A DNA stretch of 64,000 bases from Primula veris (GCA_963682055.1 OY821743.1:14667566-14731565), one strand, 5' to 3'; positions 34,931 to 46,601 are shown, counted from the first letter of the stretch. The notes: generated from the letters alone by a model not told the origin. Translations and numbers: made by a program.

Positions 34931-35807
34931 TTCACATTGCATTGCTAACATGATCTTCCTACATGCTCAACAAGTATAATATCTAGCTAAATTACAAATT
35001 TTATGTTTCAGACGCTAAGTTATATGCATGGGCGGATGCATGCCCATTTGAGAATATACAAAAAAAAACCTAGGGTTTTTAATATTTAATTAGTTATGGG
35101 GACACATCCACACACTCATGTCCATTTTCCAATTTGAGTTTGTAAATTTAGATAAGAATAGAGTTAATAAATGGTGTTTTGCGTTGTTCGTTTTTTTCTA
35201 TATGCGTGTGCGTTTAGGTGGAAGAATTGTCCTACTGAAACGTATATGCCAATACCCTATGAAGCCAAGAAATTCCAGGGATGTAGCCAACAAATTAAGT
35301 GCATAAACAATTTGTTTGGGATCACTTTATTTGATAGAACCATAGCATAGAAGAAAAGTTTGAAGGCGGTTGCGCAACTTTGTTCATACAACTAAATAAA
35401 TGAGGGATTGATGGTTCGTCCATAAAAGGCCTAGCGATATCGGCTTAGTTACTTTGTTATTGTTTGTAAATAGTGCTTAATGAGCGTGTGTTAATGTCAG
35501 CGAGTTTTCCAGTTATAAATGTTTACTATTTGACAATGTGCTATAGAAGAAAATTGATATATAGATTCTAAATTAAACAGATAAACAATTTTTTATTTCT
35601 GAAATTTCACAAATTTTGTTTCAGGAAGTTCTACGATCCTTGAAATTGCGTAGTGCCAGACCGGCTCACTGAGACGCATAGTTTGACATTCACTTACATA
35701 GTACTATACTCATCTTGCACAAATATGCATAGACTCAGCAATTTACAGTTTACACTAGTGTTTTTCTGTATAAATAGAAATATATATTCGATTTACAGTT
35801 GTAGAGG

Positions 35808-36386
35808 CTAAAAGATAGATTGTTGAAGACATTTCAATGTTCTCCGGTAACTTAGGAACCCCAGAAACCAAAAATCATAATCATCCACTGTAACTAGTTC
35901 TATGTACTTCTGTGAAGGATTTTTCACATTTCGTCTTTGATTAATCTTCGATATCTTTCCCACTGGTATTATCACCTTATAATGGATTTTAGCAAAATCT
36001 CCGATCTTAGAAGAAAACTTGATTGGTTTTTCACTAAAAAAGGCAACTTTATGGGTAGAGATAAAGAGGAGGCCTAGTATAGGACCAGTTGTAGTTGATA
36101 TGTAGCACTGGGATACCGTTAACAAATTTTCTCCTTCTTTGACGCTAAAATATTGCTCGAATATCTTTTCCACACCACCTGGTAAAAGTATTTGTACACC
36201 CAAGCTTAACTTCCTCTTTACTTTCTCCGTTAATTTGGATAATAAGTTTGCTATAGAAGTCTCGTACTGAGAAGAATACATAGAGGGGCGGTAATATTGC
36301 TTTGCTGGTTCGAGTTGAAGGGTTTTTGTAGGAACTCCAGTAGTATGTGCAAGCAAAGTTTTGGTAACTGAGAAAAGAAAATACAT
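35808..36386 (-). CDS. GEM-like GRAM-domain protein (single exon)
   Basis: The frame reads TTGVPTKTLQLEPAKQYYRP near the N-terminus, KRKLSLGVQILLPGGVEKIF, then the GRAM core VSQCYISTTTGPILGLLFIS, SEKPIKFSS, HYKVIIPVGKISKIN, PSQKYIELVTVDDYDFWFLGF and a C-terminal LKCLQQSIF. These are signatures of plant GEM-like proteins, whose GRAM domain is a PH-like fold thought to bind lipids. I chose the Met at 36386 because the family has its GVP/GIP motif about 15 residues from the start. The frame is open further upstream to an ATG at 36611, but that part looks non-coding. At 192 residues it lacks the central segment usual before KGKLSLG, so it may be a shortened or decaying paralogue. No intron or stop interrupts it. 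Confidence 0.75.
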   Translation of the reverse strand: MYFLFSVTKTLLAHTTGVPTKTLQLEPAKQYYRPSMYSSQYETSIANLLSKLTEKVKRKLSLGVQILLPGGVEKIFEQYFSVKEGENLLTVSQCYISTTTGPILGLLFISTHKVAFFSEKPIKFSSKIGDFAKIHYKVIIPVGKISKINQRRNVKNPSQKYIELVTVDDYDFWFLGFLSYRRTLKCLQQSIF

Positions 36387-36610
36387 ATCCAAATGGTGAT
36401 GTAACATACATCGCGCTTTACTTTTTGTTCTTAAGTTTTTTATTTGATAGGAATAATTATAATGAAGATATTTAACTGGCAGAAAAGTTAAAACTATCGA
36501 CTCGAGTTGGGTTTTCAGAATTGTGTTTCTTGGGGGCAAAGTGTCGAAAATAAATGTACGATTAACAGATTCTATCACATTATATTGAGTAGATTTACTA
36601 ATGAATAACA

Positions 36611-36700
36611 ATGCTCAACGTATTGTGTTGTAGGCCATTAGCCTTCATGGACCCAATGCTCAACGTATTGTGTCGTAGGCCATTAGCCTTCATGGACACA
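36611..36700 (+). repeat. 45-bp tandem duplication
   Basis: ATGCTCAACGTATTGTGT(T/C)G...CTTCATGGACC(C/A)(A/C)A occurs twice, at 36611 and 36656, with two or three mismatches. It sits at the upstream end of the long open frame of the GEM-like gene. Confidence 0.85.
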
Positions 36701-39465
36701 TTTAACATAATTAAGGGATGATGTCAAGTAGCAACTCGACGTGTGCTATATTCCATGTGGAAAATTGGCGATCGCTTCTTAGTGTATGTTTAGCTAATAC
36801 CCGTAACAACAATTCTATCTATGTTGGACATTCTTTTCTTTTTTCTGAAGTATTATTTGTAAATATAATCTTCAGTCCTTTTAAGATATACCTATTTGTT
36901 ATTAAGTTTAATTGCTGCGGGTTAACGACCACTTGATGCTTTGTGGTGTTTTTCAGTTGTTGGTAAATAAAATAGGAGCTACTTATGTTATCAGCTTAAG
37001 CAAAATTGTAGTGTTTGTTGGTTAAAAGGAACATGAAACTATGAAAGCCATAAGCCATATTTATCCAAGGTGAATTTGAGAAATTATTTTTTCCTATGTG
37101 AATAGAGATCCTTTCAAATTAGTCTGTAAGAACGGACAGCTACAAAAAATCAAAACATGTTTGGAGAATTCTCTGCTGATGCATTATATCATGTAGCATA
37201 GTTAAAATAAACTCTGTTTTTTTTCCCTTCAGATTCTTGAATGAATGTGTATTGTCTCCTTTTGTAAAGTCCAAATTTTCATATTTATAATCTTGATCTT
37301 TGCTCGATGTTTAGGCGTTTTGAAGCATGTTACATATTGCTCATGATAGTTTGTTGTGCGTGCGGTTTCTTCGTCGACTTAATTAGACCTTGTTTCCCAC
37401 ATATGTTGCGTTAAGAATAGTTTTGATCTTTCAAATTAGCCAAACAACAGAGCTAGCTCTATGAAGGTTTATTAAACTGTTTGAAAACTATTTCAGACTT
37501 TGTACCTTTCCTAGATTTGGTTATCATATTCTTTATCGTTCATAACTGTTTGTCAGACTATTAGTTTTCTCATTGTTTCTAATTAAAGCATGTCCTTTTT
37601 TCGGTAAAGTTTTACATGTTATAGTTTGAGTTTCCTTTCTGAAATAACAATATTTGTATTTGATTTTTGGTTGTTCATTCGGTTACATATAAAAACAGTA
37701 AAGTACAACTAGGTTTGGAACATCTATATACAATTGGTGATCATCAAGAGCGCGTTGGATTACTGAGAGTTGTTACAAGACCCAAATTTAAAAAAAAATC
37801 TCACAGTGAGATGTGGATTCCCCACTATTGACTTAAACTTCAATCAGTAGACAATCTCCGTGTGCTCGTGGTTAAGGATTGGTCAGATTGCTTGATCAGA
37901 GACTTATAATGAGATAAATAAGCACCTTAAACAAGTAGACTAGAAAGATATTAAGAGTAAAATCTACATTTGTGAGATATTGGTCGTTCAATGTGGCTTA
38001 TTTGATTGATGATTTCTATGTAGTGTGTGTTCTTGTTTGCAGCTTTCTTACAGTTGGTCACCAGTTCTGTTTTGTTTTTCTCAATGTTTCATTAACAATA
38101 TATGTAGTCGGGGGATATTTCTTGTGAGGTGCATATGACACGTCATATTCAGGAAGCTTGAGCATTGACTTGCAAGTGTTTCTTATATCGTACTTAGTTA
38201 GAAATTCTTTGGTAATTTTTTTTTCTTATGCGTCGAACATGAACAACTTATCTTGTTATGGAAAAAACTGATACAATTAACTTTTATCATCTAGTAAGAT
38301 CCTACTGAACGTTGATATTTCCTATAAGGTTTGAAGCTTTCCAAATGAATTTTTTGCACATATGTTGACATTTCTCGTGTTGTTGGAAACGTTACTGCAT
38401 TTGGTCTGTTTGTTATGGAATTAATTCAGCATATAGACGAGGCACAGTAATTTTGATTGCTAGTGTATCCTATTTATTTACTAACCATTAATGTGCATGT
38501 AAATTGTGTGTTCACTTATTTTACTAGCTAGGCTTATTTTGTTTATTTTTTGTTCCAACTCTGTTGCAGTAGACTTGTTTGCGAGCTGTCCTTCGAAGAA
38601 CTTCTAGAATGCACGGCAATGATCAACAAACAACTTCTATGACATGTATTCGTAGCACTTTACTGAAGATGAAGCAGAAGTAGGTTTAAAGGATTGTTGT
38701 TTTGCATAGTATTTACTTTGTAACTTAGAGGATCATATCTCATTAGCAGACCTTTTGTCTCGCTGATTATATTAATAAAATTTTATTGTAGCATATTGTG
38801 CTTGTCTGTGATTTATATCCTACTATTTGCAGATTCAGTAGTGGGTTTTATTGATGTTAAATGGGAAATATTTTAAAAAAAATTATATTCCTCACAGGAA
38901 CACCATAAAAGTGTACCAATTTGGTCTAGTTAATAAGAGGTTAAGGTCTGGTTACAAACTGGAACAGCAAAAATATGTTGCAATCTAACTTGGAACATCT
39001 TATATCCATGCCAAATGATAGATCGGAAGGCATATACTGAGTTCCAAAATAAAATTTTATGAGGTCAACAATGTGTTCCTATTTAAAGTTTTTGGAACGC
39101 TTTTAGGATGTTTCAAGAATTTGGCACACTACCGGCACACCATGGCACGCCTTATAAGCGTTCCGGAAAATATTAGGAACAAATTTTGTAATAATCGTTT
39201 TGACTAAAAGACAATTTATTAATAATTATTTGTACGAAATACCTTAAATGACGAAATATCTTTAAATATATTATTTAAAAGAAAGGAAAATATGATTTGC
39301 ATGTTTCATCATATGTAGAAAAAACATATTTCATGATATTGTTTTGTGAAAATTTTCAGGAAAGTATAAAGTATAACTGATTAATTTTTGTAACATCACA
39401 CTTATCACTTACCAATCATAACAAGACTACAAGATGACAAAAATACATGTGACATGTTTTGGTCA
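36701..39465. other. Intergenic region, one possible orphan exon
   Basis: Mostly AT-rich with no recognised gene. Near 38568-38640 a TTGCAG acceptor-like site is followed by a short frame (RLVCELSFEELLECTAMINK...stop) that looks protein-like, and AATAAA lies at 38774. It could be the last exon of a degraded gene on the plus strand, perhaps the one starting at 33595, but I cannot link them. Confidence 0.35.
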
Positions 39466-39467
39466 GC

Positions 39468-39985
39468 AGACGGGTGGGCGAGTGCATCCAACATCGACAA
39501 CCTCCTTTTTGGCTGAGGCGTTATCGACTAGAGACTCTGAAGTCGTGCACATAGTTGGTGGCATACGGGACCCTCATTGAGGCCCCCATGATCGGCCGAT
39601 TTGACCAGACTAGCCGATCCGTCGTCCTGAAGGGACACATCACGTCCGTAGTACGCCGTGTTAGGAAGGCGGTGACCACGACACTGGCAGGATGCACAAC
39701 GGCTCTGACAACTCTGTTTGGGAAGAGAATTTTGTCGGGGTATTGGAACATTACGGATGTTTGTAAGGGACTATTAGGAGGGTTTGTTGCGATTAGAGCG
39801 GGGTGTGCAGTGATGATTATTTGTGGGTTTGTCGCGTCGTTGGCTTTGATCGGGTGTAATATGCATGCTAGCGGAGAAGGTGATGTTTGATGATCATTTA
39901 GAGGACGCATAGCTGCACGGAGGGTGAGAGCGTGGGGTGATCTTCACGGCGTTGTTTGCGACAAAGAAATTTGTGAATGAGGTAA
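39468..39985 (+). pseudogene. AMT1-type ammonium transporter pseudogene fragment
   Basis: Pieces in two frames match the middle of plant AMT1 transporters in order: DGWASASNIDNLLFG (39474 on), [25 protein letters not shown], then [50 protein letters not shown] and GVIFTALFATKKFVNE. Several stops, frameshifts and two deletions are present: the segment between SVVLKGH and AVTTT, and a few residues after AGCAV. The intact family is about 500 residues with 11 membrane helices that conduct ammonium, and only about a third is left. It is GC-richer than its surroundings, as expected for a young coding relic. Both ends stop abruptly, so it is a DNA or retro-copied fragment. Confidence 0.88.
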
Positions 39986-39989
39986 CTTA

Positions 39990-42160
39990 ACTATGTATTA
40001 GTCAATTGGGTATTATTTGAATTAAATTTTAGGAACCATAGTAAAAGTTTGAGTTGTTTCTATCTAATGAATTAAAAAAAATTAAAATTGAAAATTGAAA
40101 AATATATGAAAAGAATGAAGCAAATATTTCTTTTTATTTGTTGGTATAAGTTCTTATTATACCAAGTTAATATTTATTTACACTCTTTATAAATAATTGA
40201 AATCAAATGTTCACCCGTACCTTGCACATGACTTACACGTGGTCGTACCTAATATTAATATAGATAGATAAATCCATAATACTTGTACCATAAAGTATGA
40301 AACTCAAACGCTACTATTTTTTTTTTTTTAGTAAAATAAGTCATTTTTTAGAAGTAAACAAACTATATTATTATAAACTACTTATAGGGAGCCACATTTA
40401 TCAATTACACATAAATGTCTTACGAGTTTCTTAATTGGTAAGTTATCACCCGTAATGTCACTACTTGTCACAACGATCACCTTCAATATTCAACTTGTTA
40501 ATTTCAAAGAAGACAATTATACCTATACATATATTAATAAAAATGGAAAAGTCATGTGAATCCGATTCCAATGTAGAATTGTCTTTTAAGAACATAGACC
40601 TTGTCGACACCGTTTTTTGGTTTATAATCAAGCAAAAACCAATTATAGTTGTAGAGATTAGACCAATGTACTGCTGACGTGGCGGTGATGGAGTCCATGT
40701 AAACCATTATATCGTCCATTTCAAATAAATCTAAAATATTATCATTTTTTGGTATGCTTTGTGTAGAATCATTTTGAAGAAGAGAACCAAAACAGTTGAC
40801 TTGAGACATTACACACTGGCTATATCATGTTGAGACTCGGTAAACAAAAGTTTTTAGTCTGGTCGAGTGTTTCTAATCTTTGTCTCCCTTTTGATGAAAA
40901 AGAAAAGTTAATTGATGATTTTTGTTCTGACATACGTTTTCCAATGTGGCTAACCCTAGGTTAAAAATATATAAGACATATTTCTACCTTCCCTTATTAT
41001 GATGTTTAGTGTGAAAATTAGTCTCCTTGAAGAATAGTGGATACCTAGAAAGAACTATATCCATTGTTCCCATGATGCATTGCCTATCCCTCACACGTGT
41101 TTTTTTTATGCGCGAGCGCCTCGCAGGAGCACGAGAGTAGTCGTAGTAATTACCGGGTAGTATACTCGAGTTATCGTCCGAGGAACTTTGGTGGTTTTAC
41201 GCCCAAGTTGTCTTTTTAGGGTGTTTTACTATTTTACTTTTAATTAAAAAGGGTAAAGAGGGCGCGCGGTTGGGTAGTCCATCCAACAACTTGATTTGCC
41301 TAACTTAAAAGGATCAAAACTCAGTTTATTAGTTTGAATTTTCAATTTAAACAAGTCACTAACACATTTGCATGCAAGATCTAACAATTAATAAATAGCT
41401 TTTAATACGTTATTAACTTGTTTTGGCCGATTAACATGCAAGAGGTGATGAAATTAATGCTAAATAAGATGTAAACGAATAGTAAACATCCAAATAAAGC
41501 AATAGAGATACTAAAAATAAAATTGAAAGAACAAATATTGAACTTACAAAACAAAGTCGGAAAATAGAGAATTAATATATGCACAAAACTCTCAATTTTA
41601 TGTTTTTCTCTCTCTTCTATCTCTCAAACGAATTGGGGCTGAAAGTTGCTGTAAAAATGTTGAAAAACGTATTTTACAAGTTGAAAAAGAGGTTTATATA
41701 TAACCATAACGAAACCCTATATTTTTAAAACTTTTAAATCTCCACGGTACTAACGGGTTAGCCTAACCAGTTAGGTCTAACGGGTTAGCCTGACCAGTTA
41801 GGTCCGTTCTAGAAATTTTTTGTGCTGGGCTTCATTGTGGTCCGTTTTTGACTTCATTGGGAGTTGATTAAAGACTTCCATCTTCTGGTTTCTTCAATGT
41901 GGTCCAGCTTTGGGTTCGTCTTCATCTTGATCTCGTTTTTGTTTTAATTCCGTGCTTTTTCCTGTAAAAAATGCAAACAAAATACAAATCAACTAGAAAA
42001 ACATAGAATTTACTAAATAACGCTTAAACAAGCTATAATTGCAATAGAACCAATTCAATAACTATCGTTTTAATCCATAACAATTACCATTTCGCGGTCT
42101 AATCATGCATCATCGGAATAATTTGCATTCAAATCCATTATATATTAGACTACTCTATCT
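39990..42160. other. Intergenic region with a short tandem repeat
   Basis: No gene supported. At 41750-41806 a 27-bp unit (AACGGGTTAGCC...CCAGTTAGGTC) occurs twice; its GGTTAGCCTAACC core is palindromic. A stretch at 41100-41260 has higher GC and looks like the edge of an unidentified repeat. A minus-strand frame at 40552-40809 has no recognisable domain. Confidence 0.45.
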
Positions 42161-42463
42161 CTATCTTACTCTTAAGCTCCCATCAAGGAATTCCCATACG
42201 AGCTCATGCTTAGCAAAGTAACACTTCGCGACTAGATCTATTTCGTTTATTGACTTATACTCCCATGTCCCGATCCTCAGAAGCGAAGTAGTGCTATTTG
42301 ATTCCTTGGGCTTGTCGCTAATACTCAAAGCACCCTTTTGGTTATTTGTTTGAGAGAGGGTTATTTCGATTAAATCTAAAAATGATTGTCTCTTTCTAAA
42401 TCTCAAACCTAATGAGCTGGAGAGGGCAACACGTGGCATGATTATTAATCCCGGTAGTAGCAA
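42161..42463 (-). pseudogene. Fragment of an ASG1-like plant gene
   Basis: The minus-strand frame contains SLLRIGTWEYKSINEIDLVAK followed by CYFAKHELVWEFLDG. This resembles the conserved core of plant ASG1-like proteins (At2g24100/At4g30780 type), where a LVWE..L..GLK segment is followed by KIEIQWSDI. Here the match ends right after DGSLRVR and the rest is absent. The upstream 50 residues do not obviously belong to the family. I read it as a single captured or decayed exon. Confidence 0.5.
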
Positions 42464-42489
42464 TACATTAGGATAAAATATGAGATTGA

Positions 42490-43795
42490 AAAAAAAAAAA
42501 CAGACAAGTAATTCATTTGTGATTAGGACATTCTTAATACCACCCCTTATGATATTGGAAATATCTCACTTTAACATTATTTGATGTCACGACTCGATAT
42601 ACAACAGTTAGTTAGATCACGTCACCAAAAAATATTTCTTTTATGAGATTGAAAAAAATAACCAGACAAGTAATCCATTCGCGATTAGGACATTCTTAAT
42701 ACCACCCCTTATGATATTGGAAATATCAAACTTTGACATTATTTTATGTCACGACTCGATATACAACAGTTAGTTAGCTCACGTCACAAGAAAATATTTC
42801 TTTATGCGGTCCAACAATCTTATAGTGCAATCCGGACTTTCAAAGATGCAAACAAAGAAGGAATTGATGTTTTGGTAAAAAAACATAAACAAGCAAAGTA
42901 ATACATGAATAAAAAAAAGTAACAACTACTTAACAAGTGTTATTTTAATGTCACGACCTGATATACGTTAGACATTTAGATCATGTTACTAAACATATTA
43001 TTTAAAGAGTCCACCAAACTCATAGTGCAATCCGGACTTCCAAAGACGCAAATTAAAAAAGGTGCTAATGTTTTGATCAAAAGACACAAACAACAACAAA
43101 AAAACTAAAAAGACATAAACTACCTAAAAGTAATAAATGAATAAAAAAAGCAATAACTACTTAACAAGCGTAATTTTGATCACAAATCGATATATAGTAG
43201 GTAAGTTAGATCACGTCAGCAAAAAATATTATTTATGGTATCCATCAGATTCACAAGACTCACAGTGCAATCCAGACTTTCAAAGATGCAAACAAAGACA
43301 AATATTCATGTTTTGATAAAAAGACAAAAACAACCTAAAAACTAAAAACACATAAACAACCTACTAAGTAATAAATGAATTAAAAAAAAAGTAACTACTA
43401 CTTAACAAACGTTATTTTAATCTCACGACTCGGTAGGTAAGTTAGATCACGTTACTAAAAATATCATTTATGCGGTTCACCGAGCTCACAGTGCAATCTG
43501 AACTTTCAAAAATGCAAACAAAGGATGCATTAACGTTTTGGTCAAAAAGACATAAATAACCTAAAAAGACACAAACAACCTAAGTAATATATGAATAAAA
43601 AAAGCAACAACTACTTACCTAACGATGTCACGACTCGATATACATTAGTTAGTCAGACCATGTTACTATAAATATTATTATGGAGCCCACCAGACTTATA
43701 GTGCAATACGGACTTTCGAAGATGCAAACAAAGAAGGCATTAATGCTTTGGTCAAAAAGACATAAACAACCTAATAGCTAAAAAGACATAAACAA
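42490..43795 (+). repeat. Tandem array of a 160-245 bp unit, related to the leaders of PRMT6 exon 1 copies
   Basis: About six units share TGTCACGACTCGATATAC, TTAGATCACGT, CATAGTGCAATCCGGAC, TCAAAGATGCAAACAAAG and GTAACAACTACTTAACAAGC. The same unit recurs singly inside PRMT6 intron 1 at 51071-51345 and 51865-52050, each time just upstream of an exon 1 copy, and in part at 48395-48450 and 49640-49680. It is therefore the ancestral upstream sequence of PRMT6, displaced from exon 1 by the insertions between 43.8 and 47.2 kb (inference). Confidence 0.7.
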
Positions 43796-43982
43796 CGGGA
43801 AAAAATACGTTTAGCCTACTGTACTAACAGATGGTTACAATTTAGGTATTGAAGTATCACTTTTAATAATTTATGTATTAATGTAGCAATTTTCGTCCAA
43901 TTAAAGTACCTAACAACATAAATCAACGAAATTGCGGTCATTATATTTCACATTTCAGGTAAAGGTGTGAATGAGGCGAAAA

Positions 43983-44273
43983 TGTGACGATCCAGATTTC
44001 CGGAGGGAATTCTATGGTGCGAAGTGTTGTGTGTCAGTCCCACATAGCCCAGATCTGAGAGTACCCGTATGGTATAACAGCCTAAAGATCCATTTTCTAT
44101 TAACAATACTTTTTAAAGTCGTGCGGCACAAAAGCAGGTACGGAACTCCATAGTTAAGAATGCTTAACTTGGAGTAGTACCAGGATGGGTGACCCCACTG
44201 GAAAGTTGTGTCAAAGCGGACAATATTGTTGATACGGGCGTGATGGTTCGGCCCGTGAGGTCGGGTTTTTACA
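43983..44273 (+). repeat. Cassandra 5' LTR
   Basis: 291 bp from TGTGACGATCC to TTTTTACA. It holds the better-preserved 5S-like promoter segment. Confidence 0.9.
44126..44200 (+). other. 5S rRNA-like segment in the Cassandra LTR
   Basis: GGAACTCCATAGTTAAG...GGAGTAGTACCAGGATGGGTGACC corresponds to the 3' two-thirds of plant 5S rRNA, including box A-like AGTTAAG and box C AGGATGGGTGACC. Cassandra elements keep these as RNA polymerase III promoter parts. This is not a 5S gene: the 5' third and the end do not match. Confidence 0.85.
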
Positions 44274-44382
44274 GATGGTATCAGAGCCTCTATCTGGCTG
44301 TAAATGCTGGGACTAGCAAAAGTGTCTGGGCCTCTGAAGAACGTCGTGCTCGACGAGGACGTCGTGGCTAAATGGGGATGAT

Positions 44383-44422
44383 TGTGACGACCCGGTTCGG
44401 CCCGTGAGGTCGGGTTGTTACA
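44383..44422 (+). repeat. 40-bp Cassandra LTR stub between two interior copies
   Basis: It begins TGTGACGACCC, skips about 250 bp, and ends GGTCGGGTTGTTACA. It is followed by a second primer-like site (TGATATCAGAGC) and a second interior. It marks a tandem Cassandra in which the shared middle LTR has been deleted. Confidence 0.8.
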
Positions 44423-44530
44423 GATGATATCAGAGCCTCTATCTGGCCGCAAGTGTCGGTACTAGCATAAGTGGCTGAGCCTCTAAGGACGACGTGGCCG
44501 ACGAGGACGTCGGACCTAAAGGGGGAAGAT

Positions 44531-45682
44531 TGTGATGACCCAAATTTCCGGAGGGAAGTCTGTGGTGCAGAGTGTTGTGTGTCAGTCCGACATCGCCCAA
44601 TTATGAGAGTACTCGTGTGTAGGGCTGGGCAAAAACCTGAAAAAACCGAACACATCTCGGTTCAGTTTCGATTTACTATAAAATCGAACCCAAAAACCCC
44701 AAAAAACCGAATCGAATGAGAAAACTGAAAAAACTCGAAAAAAATCAATTGAGGGCTGAAAATTTGAGTTACACATAGCCAATTATTATATTTTGTATGT
44801 ATATTTTAATTAGTTAACATTTAATTTAATCATAATTTGTAACTTTCTCAACTTTTAATAACTAAAAAAATCTAATAATTAACATTTTCACAATTAGCAT
44901 TTAAAACTAATGTTTGCATAATTATAAGTTATAATAGTTTCAGAACTCGCATGTACGATATGAAAGAAAATTTTATTATAAATTGTAACTATCTAAATAA
45001 TTGTGATACTAACTTTTCATTATTAAATGCACTATTTCACCTTATTTAAACTTTGTCAAAAAATAAGTTGAATAAAAAATACTCATAAATAAGTTATATT
45101 TTATCATTTTACTACATCATTTTACTCATTTTTCTAATAATTAGTGGACGTGTAATTTGAAAATGATATAAAAGATACAAAATTGATAACTATTTTTTTT
45201 TTTTACCATTTTCACATATCTAAATTACGAGATTCGCAATAAATAGATTAACAAAATAAACATAATAATGTACTAGCTAAATCTATAAATGGACATGTTT
45301 CAAAATATAACAACAACAAAATGTGTTTTTTTAATTAAAACCGGAAAAAAAAATTGAAAAAACCCGAAACCGGACCGAGATAAACCGGTTCGGTCCATCA
45401 ACCGAAAAGACCGAAAACCGAAATTTATGTTCGGTTTCAGTTTTTCCAAAAACCGACCCGAACCCAGCCCTACCCGTGTGGTATATGAGCTTAAAGATAC
45501 ATTTGCAATTAAAAAGGGGCTTTTTAAAGTCGTACGACATAAAAGCGAGGACGAAACTGCACAACTAAGCATGATTAACTTGGAATAGTACCACGATTGA
45601 TGACCTCTGGGAAATTGTGCCAAATCGGACAATATTGTTGATACGGGCGTGACGTTTCGGCCAGTGGGGTCGGGTTGTTACA
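44531..45682 (+). repeat. Cassandra 3' LTR, interrupted at 44620-45472
   Basis: It begins TGTGATGACCC and ends GGGTTGTTACA. The 5S-like part (about 45555-45615) has changes in box C (ACGATTGATGACC), so this copy is probably a poor promoter. Confidence 0.88.
44620..45472. mobile_element. hAT-type non-autonomous element (853 bp) in the Cassandra 3' LTR
   Basis: Ends are TAGGGCTGGGCAAAAACC at the left and the inverted TAGGGCTGGG at the right. Flanks are CTCGTGTG (44612-44619) and CCCGTGTG (45473-45480), an 8-bp target duplication with one change, as expected for hAT. Subterminal CGGTTC/CCGAAA repeats lie inside both ends; the AT-rich centre has no transposase. Confidence 0.9.
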
Positions 45683-45863
45683 GAAAATTTCATGAAAAAA
45701 AACCGTGTTCGTTTTTTTAAAAGCTCATCTCGTTTTCGTTCATTACTAAATGAAATGATAATAAAATAAAATACACAATTCGTTTAATAAATGAGATGAT
45801 AATGATCATAACCCTGTTCGTTTCGTTAAATCTTTTTCGTCTAATATATATATATATATACAT

Positions 45864-46074
45864 ATAGGGGATGATCTATACACACATAAAAAAACACATT
45901 ATTTTTACACATCAATTACAACCCTTCATTTCCTACCTTTTAATGGTCAAGATTAGTTCATCTAATAACAAGAATAAACACATAATCTTGATCCTTAAAA
46001 GTTAGGGAATGGAGGGTTGTGATTGATTTGTAAAGATAATGTGTTTTTTTTTTGTGTAGGGATCATTCCCCATA
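45864..46074. mobile_element. Foldback MITE 1
   Basis: Terminal inverted repeats GGGGATGATCTATACACAC...GTGTAGGGATCATTCCCC enclose a nearly palindromic body (AATCTTGATCCTTAAAAG mirrors TTTTAATGGTCAAGATT). TA-rich sequence flanks it. Confidence 0.7.
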
Positions 46075-46088
46075 TATATATATATATG

Positions 46089-46297
46089 TATGGGAAAATA
46101 TCTATACACACATAAAAAATATGTTTACACATTCATCATAACCATGTATTTAGTTTAGATCTCAACTAGTTTTAAATGAGTATTTTTGGTGAATAGTTAA
46201 AAGTAATCTAGCCATTTAATATAAACTAAATGGATGGGTAGGATGAATGTGTAAAGATAGTGTGTTTTTTTTTATGTGTGTATAGATCATTCCCCTA
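46089..46297. mobile_element. Foldback MITE 2, related to MITE 1
   Basis: The left end ATGGGAAAATATCTATACAC and right end GTGTGTATAGATCATTCCCC are inverted. The inner arms (ACACATTCATC and GATGAATGTGT) also pair. It lies 15 bp after MITE 1 in a TA tract. Confidence 0.7.
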
Positions 46298-46321
46298 TAT
46301 ATATTTGTACATATATAAATG

Positions 46322-46601
46322 GTTGCGTGTGCGGCGCGTAACGCAATAAAAATATAAAAAATATGTATAGTTATGATAAAATTAAATATGGAGATAATAA
46401 AAAAAAAACATAGTTTAAGATTTAAAAGAATTTTTGTTTGTTAAAGAGGGATAAATATATAGTTTTATTAGTTTTTACTTTTTATATTTTTATGTGAGTA
46501 TGGTATTATTGTAATTAATATAAATGTGTAATATTATTTTTGGAAAAAAATAACTAAAATGGGTAGTGTCATTTAACTTGTTGGCTTATTATAATAGAAT
46601 G
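46322..46601 (-). mobile_element. Helitron-like element, family B, left half of an inverted pair
   Basis: It runs from GCGTGTGCGGCGCGTAACGC to TTATTATAATAGAATG. The CTAGT end is missing. It abuts an inverted copy with no spacer. Confidence 0.65.

Larger units (their letters stand above)
43983..45682 (+). mobile_element. Cassandra-type TRIM retrotransposon, tandem form, with a nested hAT MITE
   Basis: The LTRs are 43983-44273 and 44531-45682; after removing an 853-bp insert and one 8-bp target duplication the second is also 291 bp. A perfect 5-bp target duplication GAAAA lies at 43978-43982 and 45683-45687. TGGTATCAGAGC at 44276-44287 is the tRNA-Met primer site, and a polypurine tract lies at 44516-44527. 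The LTRs contain a 5S rRNA-like segment, diagnostic of Cassandra. The interior is doubled: LTR, interior, 40-bp LTR stub, interior, LTR. No proteins are encoded. The LTRs are visibly diverged, so the insertion is old. Confidence 0.93.

Noticed and set aside
40552..40809. Minus-strand frame of 85 codons
   Set aside because: No recognisable domain and no supporting splice or leader context; it could be a fragment but I cannot support it.
42490..43795. CRISPR-like array (regularly spaced repeats)
   Set aside because: Units of 160-245 bp that are repeated in full, without unique spacers, in a plant genome. It is a tandem repeat.
44126..44200. Possible functional 5S rRNA gene
   Set aside because: Only the internal promoter part and 3' two-thirds match, and it lies in an LTR with a tRNA-Met primer site directly behind.
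44012..44719. Open frames up to 146 codons on both strands in the Cassandra element
   Set aside because: Cassandra is non-coding; these frames cross the LTR, the interior and even the hAT insertion boundary.
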